Below are positions 43,572 to 52,826 of a stretch of 64,000 nucleotides of DNA, piece by piece. Made by a program: the position numbers and the translations under genes. The notes below the pieces were generated by a model. That model ran no database searches, was not told the DNA's origin, and saw only the letters and a list, made by a program, of their open reading frames with translations. The DNA is from PALSA-911 sp963743035. GTDB lineage: Bacteria > Pseudomonadota > Alphaproteobacteria > Acetobacterales > Acetobacteraceae. The DNA lies in assembly GCA_963743035.1 (NCBI GenBank), contig CAVUOB010000013.1, forward strand, positions 124,001 to 188,000. Reading direction: 5' to 3'. Each line of letters opens with the position of its first letter. Positions within the stretch are counted from its first letter, which is position 1.

Positions 43572-44010
43572 TCCGGCAATGGTTGCGCCGGCGACGGTAT
43601 CGCCGCATTGGCCGGCCGGCGTCGATCTGACGCTGGGTCCGTTGCCCCAGCCTCAGCGCCGCGCTGCGGCTCTCGGCCGGGCGCCCGAACATGCGGCGCT
43701 GGCGTTTCACGGTGCCGGCAATCACCTATGCCGATCTGCTGGCGCGGGTCGAGCGCCTCGCGGCCTTCCTGCAGCATCGGTGCGCCCTGCGCGGCACCGA
43801 CCATGGTGGTGGATGTGCCGGCCTCGCCCGGCTTCGATGCGCGCGCCTTCGACCGGCTGCGCATCCCGGGGGCTGCGCTTCGTGGAAGGCTACGGGCTGA
43901 GCGAGGCGATCTGTGCCACCCATCTCAATCCGGTGCACGGCCCCAAGCCGCAATGCATGGGAATTCCGATCCAGCACACGATCAGCCGGATCGCCGAGAG
44001 ATCCCTATGC
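43561..44010 (+). pseudogene. Fragments of acyl-CoA synthetase (AMP-dependent ligase)
   Basis: An ATG at 43561 overlaps the previous stop and opens MTPDPAMVAPATVSPHWPAG then VDLTL. A shifted frame continues with ITYADLLARVERLAAFLQ, the N-terminal fatty-acyl-CoA ligase pattern. Then most of the protein is missing, and a frame near 43865-43970 resumes LRFVEGYGLSEAICATHLNP then VHGPKP, the conserved A5 region (EGYGLSE). At least two frameshifts and a deletion of several hundred codons make it non-functional. Confidence 0.7.
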
Positions 44011-44091
44011 TCTCCTACCTCACTGCGCCATGATAATAGGAGGGTGGCGAGCAGGGGGCGTGTGGTAATGCTCGTCGCCTGCAGGTTCGGA

Positions 44092-44107
44092 TTATGCAAC
44101 CTTGCAA
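44092..44107 (+). promoter_or_regulatory. Candidate operator upstream of diheme peroxidase gene
   Basis: TTATGCAACCTTGCAA holds the inverted repeat TGCAA-CC-TTGCA and ends 81 bp before the peroxidase ATG. The same first 12 bases occur upstream of the cytochrome c/hemerythrin-like pair at 55824. The binding protein is unknown. Confidence 0.4.
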
Positions 44108-44188
44108 CCAGGGTTAGGGGCACATCAACTGCGGCTTGGGGAAAAGGCGCCGCGGCGAATATTCAACAAGCTGGCGGGCGGGCCTGGC

Positions 44189-45199
44189 ATGAGTCGGCGC
44201 ATAGTTTTTTTCGTTTGGATATTCCTGATGCTGGCCGGGCCTGGTGCCGGTGGCGAGAATACGCCCACTGTCTCCGACCTGCTGGCACAGTACCAGCCGC
44301 CGGCAGGGCATGGCGAGCCCTATGATGGCGGGAGCGACAAGATCGCGCTCGGGCAGCAGCTGTTCTTCGACCCGCTGCTGTCCAGGGGAGGCAATCAATC
44401 ATGTGCGACATGCCACAATCCCGGCCTTTCCTGGGGCGATGGCCTGCCGCGCGCGGTTGGCGATGACGGCCGCGTCATGGGTCGACGCGCGCCGACGATC
44501 CTCAACATCGACCAGTTGGGGCGGCTCGGCTGGGATGGCAGGTTTTCCGACATCGAAGCGGTTACCTTCGCGGCGATCACGTCGCCGGCGAACATGAACC
44601 TGCCGGAAGCCGAAGCGCTCGACCGCATCCGGCGGAACCCGAGCTACGCCAGCCGCTTCAGCCAGCTCTACCCCGGCCGCGACGTGTCCCGATCGACGGT
44701 CGAGGACGCCATCGCGGCCTATGAACGGACGATCGTGTCGGGCCAGGCAGCGTTCGACCGCTGGGTGGCAGGGGACACGGGCGCCATCAGCCCGGAGGCG
44801 CAAGCCGGCTTCCTGCTGTTCAACGGCAAAGGGCGATGCGCGTCTTGTCATAGCGGCTGGGCATTCACCGACGGTTCCTTCCATGACATCGGTACCGCCA
44901 CCGGCGACGATATCGGGCGCGGCGCCCTGTTCCCCTCGTCGCGCAAGCTGCGGTACGCATTCAAGACGCCGACGCTGCGCGACGTGGCTCGTCGCGCGCC
45001 GTATATGCACGACGGAACGGTCCCCGATCTTGCCTCGGTCATCGATCTCTATGATCGTGGCGGCATCGATCGCCCGAGTCGATCCGAGTTGATCCGGCCA
45101 TTGGAACTGACGGAACGGGAAAAGGCGGAGCTGATTGCTTTCCTGCAGACACTGACCGAGCCGGCGAAACCGCTGCTCGTGCCAGTGCTGCCCCGTTGA
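44189..45199 (+). CDS. Diheme cytochrome c peroxidase/MauG family protein
   Basis: A 336-aa exported diheme protein. The signal peptide is short (VFFVWIFLMLAGPGAGG). Heme motifs are CATCH (C72, C75, H76) and CASCH (C217, C220, H221). APTILNIDQLGRLGWDGRFS and TPTLRDVARRAPYMHDGTVP are CCP/MauG hallmarks, the second holding the distal-heme Met region. CCP enzymes reduce H2O2 with electrons from a small cytochrome or cupredoxin; MauG relatives oxidise proteins. Which applies here cannot be told, and no mau genes are nearby. A gene-fragment region lies upstream. Confidence 0.92.
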   Translation: MSRRIVFFVWIFLMLAGPGAGGENTPTVSDLLAQYQPPAGHGEPYDGGSDKIALGQQLFFDPLLSRGGNQSCATCHNPGLSWGDGLPRAVGDDGRVMGRRAPTILNIDQLGRLGWDGRFSDIEAVTFAAITSPANMNLPEAEALDRIRRNPSYASRFSQLYPGRDVSRSTVEDAIAAYERTIVSGQAAFDRWVAGDTGAISPEAQAGFLLFNGKGRCASCHSGWAFTDGSFHDIGTATGDDIGRGALFPSSRKLRYAFKTPTLRDVARRAPYMHDGTVPDLASVIDLYDRGGIDRPSRSELIRPLELTEREKAELIAFLQTLTEPAKPLLVPVLPR

Positions 45200-45229
45200 C
45201 CCTTACTCCCTCATTTCTGCAGGGTGGCC

Positions 45230-45439
45230 TCAGTAGGATGGGAAAATTGTACCGAGCAGGGCGAGCCCTGCGATGATCATGATACCGGCGAAGTGTTCGA
45301 GCTTCACGCGCTGGCCGGGATAGATCCGGGAGACATAGGCCAGGCCGGCCCCGGCCAGAAGCATGGCTACGCTGAGCGCCATCAGGCCCTGGACGCTGGA
45401 CAGTTTTCCCGCAAAGGCCAAATCTATCTGGTTCAGCAC
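45230..45439 (-). CDS. Small membrane protein of unknown function
   Basis: A 69-aa reading frame from a GTG at 45437-45439, preceded by AAGGTCG, reads LNQIDLAFAGKLSSVQGLMA then two hydrophobic segments (ALSVAMLLAGAGLAYVSRIY; HFAGIMIIAGLALLGTIF). A longer ORF to 45571 has a non-hydrophobic, less convincing N-terminus. It lies between the peroxidase gene and a large membrane-protein gene, on the opposite strand and divergent from the latter. No family is recognised. Confidence 0.5.
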   Translation of the reverse strand: MLNQIDLAFAGKLSSVQGLMALSVAMLLAGAGLAYVSRIYPGQRVKLEHFAGIMIIAGLALLGTIFPSY

Positions 45440-45519
45440 GTTATTCGCGACCTTATTGCATTGGAGTCGGAGTTTGTGTTCATACGGTCTCTCCCTGTGC
45501 AAGACGTAAGCGCCGGCCG

Positions 45520-46548
45520 GTGAAGCGCTCCTTAATATCATTGAGCCTTCTGCTCTGCGTGGCGTCGACAAATTCTGCTTCGGCGCACGTCAAGTGGTTT
45601 TGCGCATTCGATGTCGCCGAGCGGCCGCAGCCACTTGGCGATGCGCTTACCGCAAGCTTTTTTTATCTCATCGCGGTCGCCTGCGCGGTCTTTCTTGTGG
45701 CCGGCGTGATAAACAAAACGCTACTCGGCCGTGGGCTCATCTGGTCGATGGACCGTGCGACCGGGCCGCTGCGGGGGCAGATCGAAATCCTCCTGCGTGC
45801 AACCTACGGCGCGTTTTTCGTCTCGCTCTGGGCCGTGGGCGGGATCATCCTGACGCCGGAATTGACCACCAAGGTCGCTGCCATATCCTGGCTCCAACTG
45901 GCCATCGCCGCCTGTTTCCTCTGGCGGCGCTCCATGATCCTGGCCAGTGCGGGCATCGTGTTCCTGTACGGCTATGCGATCTGGAACTATGGTCTGTTCC
46001 ACCTGCTGGATTACCCGATCTTCCTGGGTGCGGCCGCGTATTTCGCGATGTCCAGCCGCAACTGGTACCCCTGGGGGATTGCACCGCTCGACGTGGTTCG
46101 ATTTGCCAGCGCGGTCACCCTGATGTGGGCGTCGGTGGAGAAATGGGGATATCCGCAATGGACCTATCCTCTGTTCGTCACGCATCCTGAAATGTCGATG
46201 GGGTTCGATATCGCCTTCTACATGACCGCGGCGGGCGTCGTCGAGTTCAGCCTGGCCTTCGCGCTCATCGGGCCGCCGCTGATGCGGCGTGCCGCTGCGA
46301 TCCTGTTGGCCGGCATGTTCGTCGCCGCCATCGGCGAGTTCGGCAAGATAGACGCCGTCGGCCATTCACCGATCATCATCGTCATGATCGCGATCGCCGC
46401 CGATGCGCGCCCGGCGAGGCCAAGGTCGGTCTTTGTCGAGCCGCTCCTCTATATGGCCGCCCTCGTCCTGGTGATCGCTGCCTACTACACGGGGCATCTG
46501 ATGCTGTTTCCGCGCGCCGCGCGGATGCTGCCGCAACTCGGCGGATGA
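45520..46548 (+). CDS. Multi-pass membrane protein with signal peptide
   Basis: A 342-aa protein beginning with GTG. MKRSLISLSLLLCVASTNSA is a cleavable signal, leaving a mature start at HVKWFCAFDVA with a possible metal-binding His and Cys. About eight hydrophobic helices follow, including WYPWGIAPLDVVRFASAVTL and FVAAIGEFGKIDAVGHSPII. The pattern resembles DoxX-like or related quinone-linked membrane proteins, but I cannot name a family. Co-orientation with the upstream diheme peroxidase suggests a functional link. Confidence 0.7.
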   Translation: MKRSLISLSLLLCVASTNSASAHVKWFCAFDVAERPQPLGDALTASFFYLIAVACAVFLVAGVINKTLLGRGLIWSMDRATGPLRGQIEILLRATYGAFFVSLWAVGGIILTPELTTKVAAISWLQLAIAACFLWRRSMILASAGIVFLYGYAIWNYGLFHLLDYPIFLGAAAYFAMSSRNWYPWGIAPLDVVRFASAVTLMWASVEKWGYPQWTYPLFVTHPEMSMGFDIAFYMTAAGVVEFSLAFALIGPPLMRRAAAILLAGMFVAAIGEFGKIDAVGHSPIIIVMIAIAADARPARPRSVFVEPLLYMAALVLVIAAYYTGHLMLFPRAARMLPQLGG

Positions 46549-46575
46549 GGGGGCGCGCCACTCGGGGGGCATGGG

Positions 46576-49527
46576 TCATCCGGCATGCCTGTGGGGTTCG
46601 ACCAGCATTCCATCGTCGATGAACGCGAAGGCGTCGCGTGCCGCCAGCGGCATGCCGATCAGATAGCCTTGCGCCTCCTCGCAGCCTTCCGCCTGCAACA
46701 ATTCCATTTGCTCGACGGTCTCGACGCCCTCCGCGGTGACAGGGATCCGCAAATTCCGCCCGAGCGCCAGGATGGCGCGGATGATGCCGCTGGCGTCGTT
46801 CCGCTGGCCGAAATCCTCGACGAAGGAGGCGTCGATCTTGATCCGGTCGAAGGGAAAGCTTCTCAGATAGCTCAGCGAAGAGAAGCCGGTGCCGAAATCG
46901 TCCAGCGCGACCTTGACACCCATCGCCTGCAGCTGGCGCAACGTGCTGAGCGTGGATTCGTTGTTGTCCAGAAGGGCCGTCTCGGTGATCTCCAGTTCCA
47001 GCCGTCCGGGGGCAAGGCCGCTCTGCGCCAGCACTTCCTCCAGCCGGCTGCAGAGCCGGCCCGACCTGAACTGGATCGGCGAGACATTGACCGCAACCTT
47101 GAGGTCGCCCGGCCAGCGGGCCGCCTCCATGCAGGCCTGGCGCAGCACCCAGATGCCGAGCTTGTCGATGAAGCCGGTCTCCTCTGCGAGCCAGATGAAT
47201 TCGGCCGGCTTCATGACACCCCGTGTGGGATGCGCCCAGCGGATCAGCGCCTCGAAGCCGCGGATCGAGCGGTCGTGCAGTGCGATGACCGGCTGATACA
47301 CCAGCTCCATCTGCTCCTCGGCGAGCGAGCTCATCAGGTCGTGTTCCAACGCGCGGCGGGCCTTCAGCTCGTAGTCCATGCTGGGCACGAAGAGGCTGTA
47401 ATTGCCGCGGCCCTCCCGCTTGACGCGATAGAGGGCGATGTCGGCGTTCTTGAGCAGCCCCTCGGCATCGGAACTATGGCCGGGGGCGATGGCGACACCC
47501 ACGCTGGCGCCGATCTCAAGCCGATAGCCATCGATGGCGAAGGGCTGGCCGAGCGTCTGGATGATGCGCCGCGCCAGATGCTCGCTTTCTTCCGGATCGT
47601 CGATGCCGATCTGGATGACGGCGAATTCGTCGCCGCCCAACCGTGCCACGATGTCCACCCGTCGGCAGCAATTCTGCAGCCGCTCGGCGACCGCGCATAG
47701 CAGACGGTCACCGGTCGGGTGGCCGCGCGTGTCGTTCACCTCCTTGAACCGGTCGAGATCGACCAGCAGCACGCCGAAATTGGCGCCGCTGTCCAGGGCG
47801 CTGTGCAGCCGCTCGCGGAACAGCGTGCGGTTCGGCAGGCTGGTCAGGGGGTCGTGGCGCGCCATGAACGAAATCCGTTCCTCGCTCCGGTGCCGCTCCG
47901 TCATGTCCTCATAGGTCAGCACCCAGCCGCTTTCGGCGATCGGGCGGTGTGAGAACGAGATCACGCGCCCGTCCTTGAGCACCTGCTGGACCGGCAGGGC
48001 CTGCGTCGCCTCTGTCAGCGTACGCGGCGCCCTCCCGTTGCTTCCCTCTATGTGCCAGCTTCTCTCCATGCCGCCGCTGGTCTGCGTGCGGGCCTCCACG
48101 ATCGCGAACACGTCTTCGAACGACATGCCGAGCGGAAGCTGGTCCGGCGAAATGCCGTAGATGCTGCAGAACCTGGGATTGGCTACCTTGAGCCGGCCAT
48201 CCTTGTCGTAGACGCAAAGCCCTTGCGACATATTGGCAAGGGCGGCGTCGAACCAGATATTCGTCTGGGTGAGTTCGGCCTCGCGCTTGCGCGGCACGGT
48301 GATGTCACTGAAGAAGGCGACGAGGCCGCCTTCGCGCGTCTTCCACCAGCTGACCCGCAGCCAGCTGCCGTCGGTCAGTTCCACTTCGATGACCCCCGGT
48401 GCGTCGTCCGCGGGGGGCCAGTACAGCGCCCGCAGCGCCTTGGCGGACTCGCCGACAAGCTTCGTCCCGGCCCATCGCCACAGGAGCTTGGAAAAGGAGA
48501 CGCCGGGGGCCAGTTCCGACTCCAGGCCGCTGAAATAATGCGCGACCGGCAAATTTGTGATCACGACGTCGCCTTCGGCATCGACCAGGACAACGCCTTC
48601 CTGGGAATTCTCGATCGCGTCGATCAGCCGCGCCTGGGCGGATCGCCGCTGCGCGACCTCGGCCTGCATCATGGCCCGTATGCTGTCGCGCATGGTCGCC
48701 ATCGAATGCAGCAGCGTGCCGAATTCGTCGCTGCGTCCGATCGGGATCGCGACATCGAGGTCGCCGCCAGCGATTCGCTGCGCGATACCGGACGCCGCGG
48801 CAATCGGGCTGGATATCCGCCTGACCAGAATCCATGTCACCGCGCCCGCCAGCGCCAGCGCGGCCACGGTCAGCATGATATCCAGCTCGGCCTCGGTCTG
48901 GATGGATCGCAGCGCCTGCTGGCGGTAGAGGAAGCCGTCGCCGGCGGTCAGGTTGATCAGCAGATCGATCTGGTGGCTGACCGTCGCCGAATAGGCGTCG
49001 AGCCGATCGAGCATGGCGGCGGATGGCAGCTTCTCGTCGATGCTGGCGCGGCTGGTCTGCCAGCCGTCCGCCGCCTCCTTGACCAGCTGGGCGGCACGCT
49101 TGGCGCGAGGCGACTGCGCCCGCTCGGCGCTGATGGCGAGGTCCTCGTAGAACGTGTCGGCGAGCCTGACGAGCGCCGCCGCGGCCTCGGCCTGCCGGGC
49201 CGGATGGGTGGCGAACCGCTCGCGCAGGAAAGCGACCTGCATCGCAACGAAATCCGTCTCCGCGGCGCGGGCATAATTGATCGACATCAGCGAACGATCG
49301 TAGGTCTCGACCACCAGCTCGGCCGATTTCCGTATCATGACGAAGGCGGAATATCCGAGCAATCCCATGAGGACGCACATCACGGCGAAGCTCAGGAGTA
49401 TGCTGTTGCGGACGCTCGACAGGAAAAAATATCGGTGCATACTGCCCGGCCGGGGCCGGAGGAGGGTCTTCAGGGCTTGCAGGTTTTGCGTGATAGGGCG
49501 GCGGCTTAAACGAGACGCGAGGGTCAT
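46576..49527 (-). CDS. Membrane-bound GGDEF/EAL cyclic-di-GMP regulator with HAMP and PAS domains
   Basis: A protein of up to 983 aa. Order: transmembrane helix, periplasmic four-helix-type sensor (about 60-210), second helix, HAMP (ISSPIAAASGIAQRIAGGDL), two PAS-like domains, GGDEF domain, EAL domain. GGDEF is intact (RLGGDEFAVI) with an RxxD inhibitory site (RRVD) five residues before it. EAL is intact (FEALIRWAHP, and DDFGTGFSSLSYL in the active site). So it could both make and degrade c-di-GMP. An ATG at 49440 (MHRYFFLSSV) is a likely alternative start, because 49527 lies only 4 bp from the divergent cupredoxin gene. Confidence 0.9.
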   Translation of the reverse strand: MTLASRLSRRPITQNLQALKTLLRPRPGSMHRYFFLSSVRNSILLSFAVMCVLMGLLGYSAFVMIRKSAELVVETYDRSLMSINYARAAETDFVAMQVAFLRERFATHPARQAEAAAALVRLADTFYEDLAISAERAQSPRAKRAAQLVKEAADGWQTSRASIDEKLPSAAMLDRLDAYSATVSHQIDLLINLTAGDGFLYRQQALRSIQTEAELDIMLTVAALALAGAVTWILVRRISSPIAAASGIAQRIAGGDLDVAIPIGRSDEFGTLLHSMATMRDSIRAMMQAEVAQRRSAQARLIDAIENSQEGVVLVDAEGDVVITNLPVAHYFSGLESELAPGVSFSKLLWRWAGTKLVGESAKALRALYWPPADDAPGVIEVELTDGSWLRVSWWKTREGGLVAFFSDITVPRKREAELTQTNIWFDAALANMSQGLCVYDKDGRLKVANPRFCSIYGISPDQLPLGMSFEDVFAIVEARTQTSGGMERSWHIEGSNGRAPRTLTEATQALPVQQVLKDGRVISFSHRPIAESGWVLTYEDMTERHRSEERISFMARHDPLTSLPNRTLFRERLHSALDSGANFGVLLVDLDRFKEVNDTRGHPTGDRLLCAVAERLQNCCRRVDIVARLGGDEFAVIQIGIDDPEESEHLARRIIQTLGQPFAIDGYRLEIGASVGVAIAPGHSSDAEGLLKNADIALYRVKREGRGNYSLFVPSMDYELKARRALEHDLMSSLAEEQMELVYQPVIALHDRSIRGFEALIRWAHPTRGVMKPAEFIWLAEETGFIDKLGIWVLRQACMEAARWPGDLKVAVNVSPIQFRSGRLCSRLEEVLAQSGLAPGRLELEITETALLDNNESTLSTLRQLQAMGVKVALDDFGTGFSSLSYLRSFPFDRIKIDASFVEDFGQRNDASGIIRAILALGRNLRIPVTAEGVETVEQMELLQAEGCEEAQGYLIGMPLAARDAFAFIDDGMLVEPHRHAG

Positions 49528-49531
49528 TTTT

Positions 49532-49972
49532 ATGCCGTCTGACTATAGAGGAGGGGCTGTCGGAGAGCCCAAGGGGACAGTCAAAAGCTGTTTCAATTCT
49601 CCGGGGAGCGGCGCCGGAAGCCTGCGGCCCGCTTCCAAACGGCTTATTTCCATCGCCGTCGGATTGGCTGCTCTGGCAACGGTCCCATTTGTTGCCGCGC
49701 GGGGGGACGGCGCCAACGCGAATGTCGTCACGCAATCAGGCCAAAAATTCCACCCGCGAGAGCTTTCGATCAATAAGGGCACCACGGTAAAATTCATCAA
49801 TGACGACGGGGAGCTTATACATCACGTATACATCGCGTCGAAGGATTTCAACTATGATTCCGGGGATCAGGAGCCTGGCACAACCCGCGACATCGTATTT
49901 GACGTGGCCGGCACATTCACCGTCCTGTGTGGCATCCATCCCAAGATGCGCCTTGATGTGACGGTCCGATAG
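49532..49972 (+). CDS. Cupredoxin (plastocyanin/azurin-like type 1 copper protein)
   Basis: A 146-aa electron-transfer protein. After a basic region, LISIAVGLAALATVPFVAAR is a signal-like segment (about 45-63). The domain VVTQSGQKFHPRELSINKGT then TVKFINDDGELIHHVYI contains the first His ligand, and FTVLCGIHPKMRLDV gives Cys, His and Met in the C-x2-H-x2-M spacing of type 1 copper sites. It likely carries periplasmic electrons. No later ATG exists, so the long leader is kept. It is divergent from the GGDEF/EAL gene. Confidence 0.87.
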   Translation: MPSDYRGGAVGEPKGTVKSCFNSPGSGAGSLRPASKRLISIAVGLAALATVPFVAARGDGANANVVTQSGQKFHPRELSINKGTTVKFINDDGELIHHVYIASKDFNYDSGDQEPGTTRDIVFDVAGTFTVLCGIHPKMRLDVTVR

Positions 49973-50090
49973 CGTCCCGCCTCCGAAATAGGGCGGGGCA
50001 TCGTCACGTCGGTCGGAATTGGCCGGCCAAATGCGGCCGAGCGGCATCGCAGAGCGATATCACGCCGATAAAATATCTCGCGAGAACATA

Positions 50091-50127
50091 GGCTGGATCG
50101 TTTTCACTCTCTGAGAACGATCCAGCC
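50091..50127. terminator. Bidirectional hairpin between cupredoxin and acyl-CoA dehydrogenase genes
   Basis: A perfect 12-bp stem (50091-50102 with 50116-50127) and a 13-base loop lie between converging genes. It probably ends both transcripts. Confidence 0.7.
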
Positions 50128-50133
50128 CCGAGC

Positions 50134-51270
50134 CTAAGTCACCTGCTCGGCCAGCCGGTCCAGGTGATACGCGGTGTCGCCGAACAGATGCTCGATCACC
50201 ATGACCCGGCGGAAGAAATGCCCGACGGCATATTCCTCCGTCATGCCGATGCCGCCATGCAGTTGCACCGCGTTCTGGCTGACGAACCGGCCCGACTGGC
50301 CGACGCCGACCTTAGCCATGGAGATGTTGCGTTCCCGCTCGACCGCGTCCGGCTCATCCACCATCATTGCCGCCAGCATCGCCATCGACCTTCCCTGCTC
50401 CATCGCCACCAGCATTTCGGCGGCACGGTGCTGCAGGGCCTGGTTCTCGCCGATCGGCTTGCCGAACTGCACCCGGGTCTTTAGGTAGTCGAGCGTCATC
50501 GACTGCATGGTCTCCATGGTGCCGATCACCTCCGCGGCCGTGGCGGCGATCCCCGCCTCCACCACGCGCAGGATGGTGGGCAGGGCGTTGTCCACCTCGC
50601 CCAGCAGATTGGGCCTGGAAACCTTCACCCCGGACAAGGAGATCTCCGCCGCGCGAGATCCGTCGCGCAGCGTATAGCCGCGCCGCGCCAGGCCATCCGC
50701 CGACCCGTCCACCAGGAACAGCGAAATTCCGCCGGCATCATCCCGCCCGCCGGATGTCCGCGCGCTGACCACCAGCTTGTCGGCGCTGTCTCCGTGCAGC
50801 ACGACGCTCTTGGCCCCATCCAGCACATATCCGCTGCCGTTGGCCTTGGCGGTGGTCAGGACATCGGTGACGTCATAGCGCGACTGGCGCTCGTAATGCG
50901 CGAATGCGAGCTTGGTGCCGCCCTCCGCGATGCCCGGCAGGATATCCGATTGCTGCTCGGAATTCCCTGCCAGCCGGATCGCCGTGCCGCCCAGCACGAC
51001 CGTGGCCAGATACGGCTCCAGCACCAGATGCCGGCCGAACGCCTGCATCAGCAGCATCACGTCCACGGCGCCGCCGCCGAAGCCGCCGAATTCCTCGGCG
51101 AACGGCAGCCCGAGCAGGCCGAGTTCGGCATATTGCGCCCATAGCGCGGTACTCCAGCCTTCCGGCGCCTTCAGGAAGGCCTTCCGCTTTTCGAAGGTGT
51201 ACTGGTCGGCCAGCAGCCGGTTGACGCTGTCGGTCAGCAGGCGTTGGTCGTCGGTCAGATCGAAGTCCAT
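50134..51270 (-). CDS. Acyl-CoA dehydrogenase family protein (second subunit type)
   Basis: A 378-aa FAD-dependent acyl-CoA dehydrogenase-like protein. MDFDLTDDQRLLTDSVNRLL starts the N-terminal helical domain. The middle beta domain has LAFAHYERQSRYDV. The C-terminal helices contain RVQFGKPIGENQALQHRAAE and QLHGGIGMTEEYAVGHFFRR. The position of the usual catalytic Glu near the C-terminus is not clearly filled. It lies 16 bp after another acyl-CoA dehydrogenase gene, so the two likely form a heterocomplex, as in steroid or branched-acid degradation. The substrate is unknown. Confidence 0.9.
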   Translation of the reverse strand: MDFDLTDDQRLLTDSVNRLLADQYTFEKRKAFLKAPEGWSTALWAQYAELGLLGLPFAEEFGGFGGGAVDVMLLMQAFGRHLVLEPYLATVVLGGTAIRLAGNSEQQSDILPGIAEGGTKLAFAHYERQSRYDVTDVLTTAKANGSGYVLDGAKSVVLHGDSADKLVVSARTSGGRDDAGGISLFLVDGSADGLARRGYTLRDGSRAAEISLSGVKVSRPNLLGEVDNALPTILRVVEAGIAATAAEVIGTMETMQSMTLDYLKTRVQFGKPIGENQALQHRAAEMLVAMEQGRSMAMLAAMMVDEPDAVERERNISMAKVGVGQSGRFVSQNAVQLHGGIGMTEEYAVGHFFRRVMVIEHLFGDTAYHLDRLAEQVT

Positions 51271-51286
51271 TGGAGCCCCTGCTTCC

Positions 51287-52492
51287 TTAGAGTCCGAGAA
51301 CGGCTTTGTTTAGAATATTCTTCTGGATTTCGTTGGTGCCGCCATAGATCGAGGCGGCCCGCAACATCAGATAGGCCGGCGCCATCTGCGGCGCCCATTC
51401 CGGCCCGATCGCCGGCTCGTTGGTCAGCGCCGACAATTCCTGCTGCCAGACCGGCATGGCCTGCGGCCCGCCGACATCCATCACCAGCTCCGAGCTGTTC
51501 TGCAGCAATTCCGTGCCCTTGATCTTCAGCACCGAGGATATCGGATCCGGCTTGCCGTCCTTGGATTTGTCATAGGCCGAGATCACCCGCAGCTGGGTGA
51601 TCTCCAGCGCCTTCATGTCGACTTCCAGCTGCGCCACCCGGGTGCGGAAATTATGATCCTCGATCAGGGGCTTGCCGTTCATCCGCACCTCGCGTGCGAC
51701 CTCCTTGGCGTAGCGCACCCGCTCCTTGGATTTGCCGAGCCGCGCGATGCCGGTGCGTTCGTTGCCGAGCAGGAATTTGGCGACATTCCAGCCCTTGTTT
51801 TCCTCGCCGACCAGGTTTTCCGCCGGCACCTTCACATCGGTGAAGAACACCTCGTTCAGGTGGTGGCTGCCGTCGATGGAGATGATCGGCCGCACCTCGA
51901 TCCCTGGCGTCTTCATGTCGATCAGCAGGAAGGAGATCCCCTCCTGGCGCTTGGCCGCCTGCGGGTTGGTGCGGACCAGGCAGAAGCACCAATCGGCGTT
52001 ATGCGCCGTGGAGGTCCAGATTTTTTGCCCGTTGACGATGTAGAAATCGCCGTCCCGCTCCGCCTTGGTGCGCAGGGATGCCAGGTCTGAGCCGGCGCCG
52101 GGCTCGGAGAAGCCCTGGCACCACCAGTCGTCCAGATTGGCGGCGCGCGGCAGGAAGCGCTGCTTCTGCGCCTCGGTGCCGAACTGCACCAGGACCGGCC
52201 CCAGCATGGTGATATTGAACGACGAGAGTTCCGGCGCCGGCGCCGCCAGGTTTTCCTCCAGGAAGATCATCTTCTGGATCGACGTCCATCCCGGCCCGCC
52301 CCATTCCTTCGGCCAGGACAGCGCCGCCCAGCCCCTCTTGTTCAGGATCCGCTGCCAGGTGACCGTGTCTTGCTTGCGCGCGGGGTAGCCGAGCCGCATG
52401 CGCTCGCGGATATCCGCCGGCAGATTGTCGCGGATGAAGGCACGGACTTCCTCGCGGAAGGCGGTCTCTTCCGGTGTGAAGCGCAGATCCAT
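51287..52492 (-). CDS. Acyl-CoA dehydrogenase family protein
   Basis: A 401-aa acyl-CoA dehydrogenase. It starts MDLRFTPEETAFREEVRAFI (ATG 52492; a longer in-frame ORF to 52567 lacks support). It has WWCQGFSEPGAGSDLASLRT and GQKIWTSTAHNADWCFCLVR for the FAD and acyl pocket, and ends AASIYGGTNEIQKNILNKAV. This subfamily (FadE-type, with GYPARKQ and KEWGGPGW near the start) often pairs with the second subunit gene downstream. It oxidises an acyl-CoA and passes electrons to ETF. Confidence 0.93.
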   Translation of the reverse strand: MDLRFTPEETAFREEVRAFIRDNLPADIRERMRLGYPARKQDTVTWQRILNKRGWAALSWPKEWGGPGWTSIQKMIFLEENLAAPAPELSSFNITMLGPVLVQFGTEAQKQRFLPRAANLDDWWCQGFSEPGAGSDLASLRTKAERDGDFYIVNGQKIWTSTAHNADWCFCLVRTNPQAAKRQEGISFLLIDMKTPGIEVRPIISIDGSHHLNEVFFTDVKVPAENLVGEENKGWNVAKFLLGNERTGIARLGKSKERVRYAKEVAREVRMNGKPLIEDHNFRTRVAQLEVDMKALEITQLRVISAYDKSKDGKPDPISSVLKIKGTELLQNSSELVMDVGGPQAMPVWQQELSALTNEPAIGPEWAPQMAPAYLMLRAASIYGGTNEIQKNILNKAVLGL

Positions 52493-52581
52493 GGCGGTTG
52501 CTCCCTTGGACAACGAATTGGTTGGCTCAATACTGTTCCTACCCGCCAGTATGGGCAAGGGGGACACAACGCCTGGAAGGG

Positions 52582-52800
52582 ATGCCAGCGATGACCTGCT
52601 CGATGCCGATCTTCCACCTGCTGCACATCGTCCACGCCGACGGGACGGCGGGGCTGCGCATGGAACCCGACCTCGCCGCCGCGCTGGCCGAGGCGGCGGC
52701 GGCCGAGCGAGGCGGAAGCTGGCGGGCCGAACGCATCACGCTCGGGCGCGACACCGTGTTGGAAGGCGAGGCCCTGCGCGCCGCACTCCTCGGCCGCTGA
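52582..52800 (+). CDS. Small hypothetical protein
   Basis: A 72-aa ORF preceded by GGAAGG at a good distance. It reads MPAMTCSMPIFHLLHIVHAD then MEPDLAAALAEAAAAERGGS and ERITLGRDTVLEGEALRAAL. It has no signal or membrane segment and no family I recognise. It is transcribed opposite to both neighbours. Codon use looks coding, but confirmation from homologs is lacking. Confidence 0.5.
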   Translation: MPAMTCSMPIFHLLHIVHADGTAGLRMEPDLAAALAEAAAAERGGSWRAERITLGRDTVLEGEALRAALLGR

Positions 52801-52826
52801 GGCTCATCGGTTACGCGGGCATCCGT

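Noticed and set aside
50134..52492. Acyl-CoA dehydrogenase pair as part of the redox module
   Set aside because: They lie inside the redox region, but their motifs are of ordinary acyl-CoA oxidation and a bidirectional terminator separates them from the cupredoxin gene.
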